In this document: positions 25,696 to 38,000 of the stretch, piece by piece
Layout: every line of letters begins with the position of its first letter
Position numbering within the stretch: the first letter of the stretch is position 1
Source: Fremontodendron californicum
Taxonomy: Eukaryota; Streptophyta; Magnoliopsida; Malvales; Malvaceae
Direction: 5' to 3'
NCBI GenBank assembly: GCA_030761205.1
Contig: JAULJL010000025.1
Span: 754,001-818,000 of the forward strand
DNA: 64,000 bases
The notes under the pieces: generated by a model
What the model was told of the DNA's origin: nothing
The model's input: the letters and a program-made list of their open reading frames with translations, nothing else
Database searches by the model: none
Translations under genes and position numbers: made by a program

Positions 25696-26131
25696 TATAG
25701 CCTTTCAAAGTTGAGACACCAAGGCTAGTGAAGTTTAGCCAAGCCCAGCCAAGCCTAGCCTAGCAGGTCAATCCGATCAATCTTGGCGGTCCGGTTGGTC
25801 CAATCAATTCGAGAGGTTCGGGTGGTTTGGGCAGTCCGGTCAGTCCGGGTGGTCTTGTCAGTCCAGACGGTCGGTCAGTCTGGTCGGTCAAGCCAAGCCT
25901 GGGCTATAACCTATAGCCTTTAAAAGTTAAGACACCAAGGCTTGTCAAGTTTAGCTAAGCCAAGCCTAGTAGGTCGGTCCAGGCGGTCCGAGCATCTGGG
26001 CTGGCCGAGGCAGTCCGGACGGTCCGGGGCGATCCGGACGGTCTAGATGGTCCGGTCGGTCCAGGCGGTCTGGGCGGTCCGGTCAATCCAGGCAGTCTGA
26101 ACGGTACGATCAACTCGAGTGGTCTGGTCAG
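25696..26131. repeat. GC-rich degenerate 10-bp minisatellite with 216-bp duplication
   Basis: Runs of GGCGGTCCGG / GGTCAGTCC-type words with a spacing near 10 bp, the only strongly GC-rich stretch in the window. Two larger units start at 25696 and 25912 (TATAGCCTTTNAAAGTT, then CAAGGCT, AAGCCAAGCCTAG, then the GGTC words). Ends abruptly in satellite at 26132. Confidence 0.85.
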
Positions 26132-28126
26132 ACTGGATATATTACAATTACATAGATGTATTATAATTACATAGATATATTATTGCAATTACATAGATGT
26201 ATTACAATTACATAGATATATTACAATTACATAGATATATTACAATAACATAGATATATTACAATTACATAGATATATATTACAATTACATAATTACAAT
26301 TACATAAATATATCAATGTAATTGTAATGAATCTATGTAATATATCTATGTAATTGTAATATATCTATGTAATTGTAATATCTATGTAAATGTAATATAT
26401 TTATGTAATGTATCTATGTAATATATCTATGTAATTACATAGATATATTACAATTATATAGATATATAACAATTACATAGATATATTACAATTACATATA
26501 TATATTAATAAATATATTACAATTACATAGATAAATTACAATTACATAGATATATATTACAATTACATAATTACAATACTTAAATATATCTATATAATTA
26601 CATAAATATATATATATATTACCTATGTAGTTTTAATATATATGTAATATATTACATAGATATATTACAATTACATAGATATATTGCATACATATATTAC
26701 AATTACATAGATATATCACATAAATATATTATAATTACATATATATATTACAATTACATATATATTATAACATAGATACATTTATATAGATATATTATAG
26801 TTAATGTAATATATATTTGTGTAATTGTAATATATTACATAGATATATTACAATTACATAGATATTACAATTACATAGATATATTACAATTACATAGATA
26901 TATTACATAGATGTATTACAATTACATAAATATATTTATTACAATTAGATACATTACATAGATATATTACAATTACAGTTACTGTAATATATCTATGTAA
27001 TTCTAATGTTTTAAGTAATTGTAATATATCTATGTTATTGTAATATATTTTTGTAATTGTAATATATCTATGTAATTATAATATATTTGTGGAATTTACG
27101 TGGAATTACTATGTGTACATTAGAATCACTGAAAACATTAGATAATGTAATTAGAAAGATATATTACATGTATACATTATAATTACTAAAAACATTAGCT
27201 AATTGATAATATTATAATTACATACATCGATATATTATAATTACATAGATATATTATATTTATTTGTTAGAATTACCACTTAACATTACGTAAATTACAC
27301 AAATATATTACATAGATATATTATAATTACAAAAATATATTACAATTACATAGATATATTAATGAAAACATTAGATATTACATGTATATTTTAGAATTAC
27401 CAATTACATAGATATATTACAATTACCACTTAACATTATATTACAATTATATAGATATATTATAATTACTGAAAACATTAGTTATTTGGTAATGTTTTGA
27501 GTAATTTAGAACTATCACTTAAAATTACATAAATTTACATAGATAATTAATACTTTAGAATTACTTAAAACATATCTATGTAATTATAACATGTTTATGT
27601 AATTTTAATATATCTATATATCTATGTAATTGTAATATATACTTGTAATATCTAATGTTTTCAGCAATTCTAATTATTCATGTAATATCTAATGTTTTCA
27701 GTAATTCTAATATTTTCAGTAATATATCTAATACAGTAATTGTAATATTATCTATATAATTGTAATATATCTATGTAATTGTAATATCTAATGTTTTCAG
27801 AAATAGTAATGTAACTTACATAGATATATTACAAATATATTACAATTACATAAATACAATTGCACAAATATATTACAATTACATAGATACAATTACTGAA
27901 ATTATCTAATGTATACATGTTTTTAGTACTTGTAATATATCTATGTAATTATAATATATCTACGTAATTGTAATATATCTATGAAATTGTTTTCAGTAAT
28001 TGTAATATATCTATGTAATTATAATAATGTTAATTGCAATATATACATGTATTTGTAATATATCTATGTAATTGTAATATATTTATGTAATTATAAAATA
28101 TCTATGTAAGTGTAATGTATACATGT
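26132..28126. repeat. 19-bp AT-rich minisatellite, block 4
   Basis: Mixed-orientation monomers. The segment 26890-27895 is a near copy of 56100-57167, including the diagnostic TTTGTGGAATTTACGTGGAATT at 27088. Variants containing TAATGTTTTCAGTAATTC are common after 27640. Ends where an LTR start is inserted at 28127. Confidence 0.95.
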
Positions 28127-28272
28127 TGTAGACACCTAATTTTGTCCGGATCCCTAAATCAGGTAATTTTTCTTCCTTGAGATGTTTCAGAATGCAGAAA
28201 AGCTATTCTCATCCTGTGCTTGCTTCCTAGAGAAAGGGAAGGGGAGTGGCAGGTGGTATTCCTTGATATGTA
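28127..28272 (+). repeat. LTR 5' terminus fragment of the TGTAGACACC family
   Basis: Starts TGTAGACACCTAATTTTGTC and continues uninterrupted through the point where element A is inserted in the other copy (…CTTGAGATGTTTCAG, 28175-28189). It therefore represents the pre-insertion sequence of the element at 7969-8024. Only about 145 bp remain before satellite resumes. Confidence 0.8.
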
Positions 28273-28296
28273 ATATATCTATGTAATTCTAATATT

Positions 28297-28452
28297 CCCA
28301 TAATTCTCTTTATTGCAAAATTTTGTATTTGTAGCAAAACAAATTATTTCATTTGGGAATGAAAATAAAATCTTTGGCATCGAAAACTTTCATCGAATTC
28401 TCCATCGTCTATGCAGAATTTAATAAGAGTTTCTTCGCTTTCGAATTTGCAT
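28297..28452 (+). repeat. Retroelement fragment similar to 24910-25075
   Basis: About 155 bp sharing TTTCATTTGGGAATGAAA and GAATTCTCCATCGTCTA with the fragment at 24910-25075. It is separated from the LTR start at 28127 by only 25 bp of satellite, so both may be pieces of one rearranged LTR. Confidence 0.75.
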
Positions 28453-29635
28453 AATTATTGTATTACATTACAATTACATAGATATATTACAATTACTTAA
28501 ATATATTACAATTACATAGATATATTACAATTACTTAAAACATTAGAATTACATAGATATTTTACAATTATATAGATACATTACAATTACATATATATAT
28601 TACAATTACATCGATATATTACAAAAACTTAAAACATTAGAATTAAATTGATATATAAAAATTACGTAGATACATTAGAATTATATAGATATAACACAAT
28701 TACGTAGATATATTACAATTACATAGATATATTAAAATTACATAGATATATATATTACACATTACATAGATACATTACAATAGATATTACAATTGTAATA
28801 TATTTTTGTATTACATAGATACATTAGAATTACATAGATATATTACAATTACATAGTTATATCTATGTAATTCTAATGTTTTAAGTAATTGTAATATATC
28901 TATGTAATATATCTATGTAATTGTAATATATATATGTAATTGTAATATCTATGTAATTGTAATATATTTATGTAATTGAAATATCTATTGTTTTGTAATA
29001 TAAATATAAATATGTAATTGTAATATATTTATGTAATTGTAATATATCTGTGTAACTGTAATATATCTATTTTGTAATATATTTGTTTTTAGTAATTACA
29101 ATTACATCGATATATTAAAACTACATAGATATATTATAATTACATAGATAAATATATTACATAGATATATTACAATTACATAGATATATTACAATTACAA
29201 AGATATATTACAATTACATAGATATATTACAATTACAATTACATATATATTACAATTACATGGATATATTACAATTACAATTACATATATATTACAATTA
29301 TAGAAAACATTAGAATTACATATCTATTGTAATATTACATAGATATATTACATAAATATATTTATTAGAATTACATAAATATATTACAATTACAACAATT
29401 ATATAGATATATTACAATTTCATAGATATATTAGATAGATACATTACAATTACATAGATATATATTACATAGATATGTTATTATTACATAAATATATTAC
29501 AATTACATAAATATATCTATGTATAATATATCTATGTAATATATATCTATGAAATTGAAATTTCATATATTATCTATGTAATATATTATCTATGTAATAT
29601 ATCTATGTGATATATCTATGTATAATATATCTATT
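28453..29635. repeat. 19-bp AT-rich minisatellite, block 5
   Basis: Mixed-orientation monomers; no other feature seen. Confidence 0.94.
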
Positions 29636-30218
29636 GAAGATTTTGTCCTCTTCTAGTCTCTTTGTGTTTTTGGTCTAGTGATGTTGCATGTTTATGCATG
29701 TAACGTGCTGACCTCTTGTTTTCTTCTCTATCTTGGATATTCTTTGTATTTTATTAACCTATGCTACATATATTTGATGTAGGGTGGTCCATCTTTCCTT
29801 CCTTGTCGGAGGTTTTCAACTACAATTTTGACACCTGATTTAAGTGGAGGTGATTTTCTGTCCAATTTACTGTATTCAAAGACTGTACTAACACCAGAGC
29901 ATACTATAGGTATGGGAAAGAATATGGAACTATATTCCTTATGTAGCTGTTTGCCTTTGAAAATATTGTGATAGTTATAAGTAGTAATATATTAAAGCTC
30001 AAGATTAAACTTTTCACTTCGGGTTTAAATTGAATTTTAAAATTGGTAATTTTACGGTCCGATTTTATTTGAACAATTAAAGCTAAAAATGATATATATA
30101 ACGTGGAACATTTTAAAAATCTAAAATCGCGACCGTGACTTTTACAAAAATATTAAACCCGAGAGGGGGACAAATCAAAGTTGGTTTTAAAAGGCCCGGA
30201 CAAAATTAGGTGTCTACA
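29636..30218 (+). mobile_element. Host-gene fragment fused to an LTR 3' end (copy 2)
   Basis: From 29647 it matches 12890-13460 closely, including the exon-like block (about 29783-29909) and the LTR end, here intact as GACAAAATTAGGTGTCTACA. The kinesin-motif part is absent. The 12 bp before 29647 (GAAGATTTTGTC) match the 89-bp repeat unit, suggesting a rearranged left junction. The exon-like block has substitutions relative to copy 1. Confidence 0.75.
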
Positions 30219-30906
30219 GATACATTACAATTACATAGATATATTAAAATTACATAGATACATTACAATTACATAGATATATTAAAATTACATAGATATA
30301 TTACAATCACATAGATATATTACAATTACATAAATATATTACAATTAATAGTGTATCTATGTAATTGTCGTGTATTGTTATATATCTAATGTGTAACTGT
30401 AATAAATATATTTATGTAATATATCTATGTAATATTACATAGATACATTATTAATTGTAATATATTTATGTAATTGTAATATATCCATGTAATTGTAATA
30501 TCTATGCAATTGTAATATCTATGTAATTGTAATGTATCTATGTAATATATCTATGTAACTGTAATATATATATATATATGTAATTGTAATTGTAATATAT
30601 CTACGTAATTGTAATATATTTATGTAATTGTAATATATCTATGTAATATATCTATGTAATATATTATCAATGTAATATATCTATGTAATTATAATTGCAT
30701 AGTTTTAATATATCTATGTAATTGTAATGTATCTATGTAATTATAATGTATCTATGTAACTGTAATATATCTATATAATTGTAATGTAACTATGTTACTG
30801 TAATATCTATGTAATTGTAATGTATCTATGTAATATATCTATGTAATTGTAATATATCTATGTAATTGTAGTATATCTATGTAATTGTAATATATCTATG
30901 TAATTG

Positions 30907-30942
<36 letters not shown>

Positions 30943-31023
30943 ATGTAATATATTTATCTATGAATTATAATTGTAATATATCTATGTAATTTTAATATAT
31001 CTATCTAATAGTTTTAATATATC
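30219..31023. repeat. 19-bp AT-rich minisatellite, block 6 (duplicate of 13461-14375)
   Basis: Follows block 2 monomer by monomer with indels, including the unusual GTCGTGTATTGTTATATATC at about 30367. The match ends exactly at 31023, where an LTR fragment interrupts it; the uninterrupted site is 14375/14376. Confidence 0.92.
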
Positions 31024-31414
31024 TGTAACAACCCAGGTTACGTACAATCATGTAAAGTTAAATCTCGAAAATTTTAAGGACAAACTTGGAAATTGGTAAG
31101 AAGTTATAAGTTAAGGAAATAAAAGAAGAAAGGATCAAATTGACATATTAAAAAGTTTAGGAGCTTAATGGTTATTTATAAAAAGTTGAGGGACCAATGT
31201 GCAATTATACCAAAAATTCAAAAATATCTTTAAGTTCATTTTATCTCTTGAAAACTCTAGAATTTTTCATTCAATTCTTCAAGTGGCAGCCGGCCTTCCT
31301 TCTCCTTGTTCTCCCAAAATTCTCTTCAAACATCTTACACCAAAATTTCTTCATCCAAGGTTAGTTTCTTGATTTATTCTTCCTTTCTTTAGATATTCCT
31401 TGTTCTCCCAAAAT
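31024..31414 (+). repeat. 5' part of a gypsy LTR (diverged member of the A/B family)
   Basis: Starts TGTAACAACCCAGGTTACG and follows the first 390 bp of the LTR, including the CT-rich leader and the AAGGTTAGTTTCTTGAT donor-like site, with clearly more substitutions than A or B. It breaks off after TTTAGATATTC and ends with a short repeat of its own CTTGTTCTCCCAAAAT. No right LTR part is seen. Confidence 0.9.
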
Positions 31415-32092
31415 GTATTACAATTACATAGATATATCTATGTAATTGTAATATATCTATGTAATTGTAATTGCAATATATCTATGTAATTGTAATAAAT
31501 ATATTTATGTAATATATCTATGTAATATTACATAGATATATTACAATTACATAGATAAATATATACATGTAATATATCTTTGTAATTACATTATCTAATG
31601 TTTTCAGTAATTCTAATGTATTCATGTAATATCTAATGTTTTCAGTAATTCTAATATTTTCAGTAATATATCTAATATAGTAATTCTAATATATTTACAA
31701 TTACATAGATATATTACTATTACATAGATAAATATATACATCTAATATATCTTTGTAATTACATTATCTAATGTTTTCAGTAATTATAATGTATTCATGT
31801 AATATCTAATGTTTTCAGTAATTATAATATTTTCAGTAATATATCTAATACAGTAATTGTAATATTATCTATATAATTGTAATATATATATATATATATG
31901 TAATTGTAATATACCTATGTAATAGTAATATATCTATGTGATTGTAATATATTACAATTACATAGATATATTAAAACTACATAGATATATTATAATTACA
32001 TAGATAATATATTACGTAGATACATTGGATATATATATATATATATATATATTACAATTACATAGATATATATTCTACAGTTACATAGATAT
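31415..32092. repeat. 19-bp AT-rich minisatellite, block 7
   Basis: Mixed orientation, with two long stretches of the TTTTCAGTAATTCTAATGTA variant (31560-31690 and 31740-31880). Ends with GATAT (32088-32092), the target duplication of element B. Confidence 0.94.
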
Positions 32093-34575
32093 TGTAACAC
32101 CCTGTCCGGATAATCTACCTAAAATCCGGCAGAGTTTCCTTTCTATCTCAACTATAACCCTCCTGCAAATAACACTCAATTTTATATCCTCAACCAACAG
32201 TATTTCTCAATACTATTACCACATATATCCATGCATATTCAAAAATTATTCATGATCAATTTATTCTCAAATCAAACATATTGATCTATTGTCTCATATC
32301 TTCAAATATATACAATATATCCAGAAATAAACCTATTTCAGCAAGGTTTACTAGATAAAAACATCAAAAGACCAAATCTTCTAGAAATTTAGATATGATG
32401 CCCACCACGTCAATATACTCTTGAAGCGGAGAGTAGAGGAAGACAGCAATCCCGACACCTAAGTGTGTCCTAAAAATGAGAAATAAGAGGAGGTGAGATA
32501 TATGAATATCTCAATGAGTAGACAACATTTAAAGCGTGTGAAAACCATAATGGAAATCTGTAAAGTATAATTGACATTTTCAAAATAAATAATAATAAAA
32601 CCATAATAAGTAATTCAAAGACGTAGCAAGCTTTTCAAATGTATAACAATATTAAATCAATGAATAAAATCCGTAAAGTAATTCAAGTTTCGTATAATTG
32701 GGCTCCAACTTTCTGTCATGCACAAGAATACATCCATGAAATAACCAGGCAACATCCATGTAGGCATACTAGTAGCCGGCCCCAAAGGCCAATACCACCA
32801 TAGGACGCCCCAAAGGCATATGTGTCGCTATGATGTGCCCCCAAAAGGCAAATATAACGGGATAGGGACTCTGGAGGTGGCTCCCACCATAAAGGCGTAG
32901 CACGCAGCTCCCATACCCCAGTCTAATATCACGGAATTGGGACTCTGGAGGTGGCTCCCGCCACAAAGGCGTAGCACGCAGCTCCCGTATTCCGGTCTAA
33001 TATCACGGAATGGGGACTCTGGAGGTGGCTCCCGCCACAAAGGCGTAGCACGCAGCTCCCGTATTCCGGTCAAGGAAATAATCTCATACATTAAGTCAGG
33101 TGGAGCCAAAACCATGTACGTCAAATTCTATGTAAAATTATATTTCATAAAATCAACCAACTTACTCGATATAATATTTCTTGAAATAAAAGTACTTTAA
33201 TAACAAATCAATTCATATGATTAAATATCGTATATACCTTTAATACGTAAAATAAATATTATGTAAAAAAATATATATATATAATTATAATTAAAAATAT
33301 TTCAAATAACTATAGTTGTTGTCTACTCACAATCCTTTGGATGATCTCACTGTACACCTCGACCTGAAACTTCGGGATCCACAGGTGACGTCGGATCTAC
33401 GTGGCCTAGAGATTAACAATAATTAGTATCTATACATGCTCAAAGCATTACACAATTTTTGAATGTAACTTAAGTCCCATAAATCTACCCCATATACTAA
33501 TTTCTCATTCTCAAAACAACATATCCTTAATTTTTAATATCATTTCCATAATCATTTTCTCCATAATTCAACTCCATAATCATGTCCTTATCAAATTCGT
33601 TTCTAGTATTCCATGCCTTAGAGATTTTCATAATCCATAACCATCATTTGATACTATATTTCTCTTAGGCAATAAATTCCTTAATATCAAGTTAGATTAG
33701 AAAATCATAACTTGAGTTTGGTAAGGAATTTGGAAGTGATCCCAATTGTTTTATTTCAACCAATATATCTAATTTATGAATAAAATAACTAACTTATACA
33801 ACTAGAACAAAATTTTGATCAAATTTGATAAATCCCGAAACCATGCTGAAACAGAGATCAACACAGAACAGTAAACTGCACCGAATTTTATCTTTTTAAC
33901 CGCTTATCGGTTTTGGGTGATTCAAAAACCAAAATTCTCATATTGAAGTCTAGTTTCTAGGAAAAATATCAAAAAAATACAAACCCTAATTTACCGAACC
34001 CAGAAAATCCGAACAGCAAGCATGCTCAGTTTCCCCTGTTTTGCTTTTTCTTCCCATTTTCTTGTTCATGCTTTCAAATCCTTTTAATTCTTACCAAGAA
34101 TGAGTAAAATTCATACTTAATAGATGGATTTCAGACCTTAACATGTTTATGGAGCTATGATCTTAGCATGCCCAAGTAGATATCTAAAGAAAATGAAGAA
34201 TTTATCAAGAAACTAACCTTGGAAGTAATTGTTGTTGAGATTTTGGTGGAATTGTTTGAAGAGAATTTTTTTTTTTTTTTGAGAGAGAGAGATGATGGAG
34301 CCGGCTGCACTTGAAGAAGAGAATGAAAAAATGTGTAGAATTTTCGGGAGAAAGGATGAAGAAAAGAGATATTTTTCTTGTTTTTGGGATAATTGCATAT
34401 TAGTCCCTCAACTTTTTATAAATAACCATTAAGCCCCTAAACTTTTTTAATATGTTCATTTTGATCCTTTCTTCTTTTATTTCCTTCACTTATAACTTCT
34501 TACCAATTTCCAAGTTTGTCCTTAAAATTTTCGGGATTTAACTTTACATGATTATACGTAACCTCGGTTGTTACA
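32093..34575 (-). repeat. 3' LTR of element B
   Basis: 2483 bp. Compared by eye with 39417-41898, I find one substitution (A at about 34226 against T) and one difference in poly-T length near 34267-34280. It has three 74-bp repeats (32860-33075 region). Confidence 0.95.
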
Positions 34576-34590
34576 ACTTACCCCCCTTAG
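34576..34590 (-). other. Polypurine tract of element B
   Basis: On the minus strand CTAAGGGGGGTAAGT, directly before the 3' LTR start. Plus-strand primer site. Confidence 0.88.
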
Positions 34591-34610
34591 AAAAATTTCG
34601 TCCTCGAAAT

Positions 34611-35087
34611 TTACTTACCAACTTGATTGAACAAGTGAGAATATTGAGTCCGCATATCTTCGTCCCTTTCCCATATAGCTTCTTCATATGAATGATTCCT
34701 CCAAAGAACTTTCAGTAATGGAATAGTCTTAGTCCTTAGAACTTGGTCCTTTCTATCCAAAATCTCAACCGGCTGCTCTTCATAAGTTAAATTTTCCTCA
34801 ATTTCCATAGGCAAGTCCTTCAATATATGTGAAGAATCAAAAATGTACTTTCGGAGCATAGAAACATGGAACACATTATGAATTCATGACAATTCTTCTG
34901 GTAAGGACAATCTATAAGCAACTGGGCCAATCCGTTCAATGATCTCATACGGCCCTATATATCGAGGACCCAACTTTCCTCGTCTTCCAAACCGGATTAC
35001 TCCCTTCCAAGGAGTCACTTTCAAAAATATCATATCACCAACTTCAAACTCTAAATCTTTTCTCCGATTATCTGCATAGCTCTTTTG
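34611..35087 (-). pseudogene. Integrase C-terminus and chromodomain of element B
   Basis: Continuation of pol after the frameshift and the first TGA (35088-35090). For 67 codons the original frame encodes the integrase C-terminal segment (FLKVTPWKGVIRFGRRGKL, YIGPYEIIERIGPVAYRL). It is then cut by TGA at 34884-34886 and continues as the 87-codon frame 34611-34874 with a chromodomain-type end (VEILDRKDQVLRTKTIPLLK, VLWRNHSYEEAIWERD). Chromodomains of this kind direct integration to heterochromatin in related elements. Both TGAs stand where CGA would give the expected Arg. Confidence 0.85.
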
Positions 35088-38000
35088 TCAATCTTGAGCT
35101 ATTTTTATCTTTTTTTCGAATTACCTTAACTTTGTTTGCAGTCATCATAACAATTTCTGGACTTAGTAATTTCCTTTCATCTGTATCATCCCAACACACT
35201 GGAGTTCTGCACTTCCTTCCATATAAAGCTTCAAACGGAGCCATGTCGATGCTGGACTGATAACTATTGTTATACGCAAATTCTGCTAGAGGCAAGTGTT
35301 CATCCCAGTTTCCTTTGAATTCCATAATACAAGATCTGAGCATATCTTCCAAAATTTGAATTGTCCGTTCAGATTGCCCATCTGTCTGAGGATGAAAAGC
35401 AGTACTGAACTTGAGTTTAGTGCCCATAGCATTCTGCAAACTTGGCCAAAATCGAGATGTGAATCGGGGGTCTCGATCAGATACAATCGATACTGGGGCA
35501 CCATGTAACCTAACAATTTCATTCACATAAAGTTTAGCCAATCTTTCCATGGAAAAAGTCTTCTTGACTGGCAAAAAGTGAGCTGATTTTGTCAGACGAT
35601 CAACAATCACCCAAATGCTGTCATAACCAGACTGTGTTCTTGGCAATCCCGAAACGAAATCCATAGCAATATCTTCCCACTTCCATTGAGGAATAGGTAG
35701 GGGGTTCAATTTCCCAGAAGGTTTTTGATGCTCGGCTTTAATTTGTTGGCATACCAAGCATCTAGAAACAAACTCAGCTATGTCTCGTTTCATACCTTGC
35801 CACCAATAATGTTCTCTTAAGGTTCGATACATCTTCACGCTACCGGGATGTAACGCATATGGTGCATTATGAGCTTCCTCCAAAATCACCTTCCGGAGTT
35901 CTTCATCCTGAGGCACACAAAGCCTATTTCTCATTATCAGTACATCATCATCCTTTAATTGATAGTCAGTCCTCACACCATCCCTTACTTCTTGCTTTAA
36001 CTTTACCAACATAGGGTCATTATTTTGTGCTTCACGTATCCAATCAATATGAATCGGTTTAACCTTCAAGTGGGCTATCAGGAGATTATTCTCATCAATC
36101 ATCAATTCTAAAGGTAAAGACTTCAACTCATTTTGTAAGGGTTTCTGAATTGCTCGGATATGAGCAAGAGAACTAGAAGACTTTCTACTAAGAGCATCGG
36201 CCACTACATTGGCCTTTCCTGGGTGATAGCCAATTACACAGTCATAATCTTTTATCAATTCCAACCATCTCCTTTGCCTCAAATTTAATTCTTTCTGATC
36301 CATCAGATATTTCAGACTCTTATGATCAGTGTAGATTGTACATTTTTCTCCAAATAAATAATGCCTCCAAATTTTCAGTGCAAACACCACTGCCGCTAAC
36401 TCTAAATCATGAGTGGGATAGTTTTGCTCATGCTGTTTCAGTTGTCGAGAAGCATAAGCTATCACCTTCCCATGTTGCATCAAAACGCAACCCAAACCTC
36501 GCCTCGAGGCATCACTGTATACCACAAAGCTTCCATTCCCTGATGGTAGTGTAAGAACTGGTGCTGTGATGAATCTATGCTTGAGCTCTTCGAAAGCTTG
36601 CTCACATTCATCAGTCCACTCAAACTTAGCATGCTTCCTTGTTAATTTTGACAAAGGAGAGGCAATCATGGAAAATCCTTCCACGAATCTTCGATAGTAC
36701 CCTGCCAATCCAAGAAAGCTCCTAACTTCTGTGACATTAGTGGGTCTTTCCCAAGCAACTACAGCTTCTATCTTTTGTGGATCCACAAAAATCCCTTCCT
36801 TAGATACTACATGACCAAGGAATGCTACTTTGTCTAGCCAGAATTCACACTTGGAAAATTTAGCATAAAGTTGCTTTTCACGCATGGTCTGCAACACCGT
36901 TTTCAAATGGCTTACATGATCATCCTTATTCCTGGAATAAACTAGGATGTCATCGATGAAAACAATAACAAACTTATCTAAGTAGGGCCGAAACACCCTA
37001 TTCATCAAATCCATAAAGACTGCAGGTGCATTAGTTAGCCCAAAAGGCATAACTAAGAATTCATAATGACCATATCGAGTTCTAAAAGCAGTCTTTGGAA
37101 TATCAGATTCTTTAATCTTCAATTGATGATAACCCGATCTTAGGTCTATTTTGGAGAACACACTTGCACCTTGCAACTGATCAAACAAGTCATCAATCCT
37201 TGGCAAAGGATACTTATTCTTAATGGTGACCTTGTTCAATTGTCTATAGTCGATACACAATCGTAAAGATCCATCCTTTTTCTTTACAAATAAAACCGGT
37301 GCTCCCCACGGTGAAGTACTAGGCCGAATGAAACCTCTGTCAACTAGGTCTTGCAACTGCACTTTCAATTCCTTTAGCTCCGAAGGTGCCATTCTATAGG
37401 GTGCCTGAGAAACAGGAGCACTGCCAGGGATTAAGTCAATAGTAAACTCCAATTCCCTGTCAGGAGGTAAACCGACTAATTCTTCAGGAAAGATCTCAGG
37501 AAACTCTTTGACCACAGGTATAGTTTTCAACTTTGCCTCATGTATGTCCTTGTTAATCACATAAGCAAGGTAAGCAGAATACCCTTTTTGCAAGAATCTA
37601 TTGGCTGCCATCTTGGAGATAAGGCAAGAAGGTAAAACTTTCCTTTCTCCTTGAAAAGTAAACTCCGAGTCTCCTGACTTCTTAAAAGTCACAGTTTTGG
37701 AAAAACAATCTATCACTGCATTGTGTTTAGACAACCAATCCATTCCCAAAATCACATCAAAATCATACATTCCTAATGGAAACAAATTAACTGGTAATTC
37801 ATGCTCCTGAACCATAACGGTACAATCTGGATAAACCACATCAATTTTCAAAGTTTCTCCCACTGGGGTACTAACGACCATAGGGATGTCTAACCTCCTA
37901 GACTCTCTACCCAAATGCTTGACATATGAATTAGCAACAAAAGAATGAGTTGCACCCGGATCTATTAAGATCCTAGCATTTGCCTTAGAAATTGGGAGAG

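Noticed and set aside
25247..25708. 153-codon minus-strand frame
   Set aside because: It crosses LTR debris and a poly-A/T tract that translates to Lys/Asn runs; there is no domain-like pattern.
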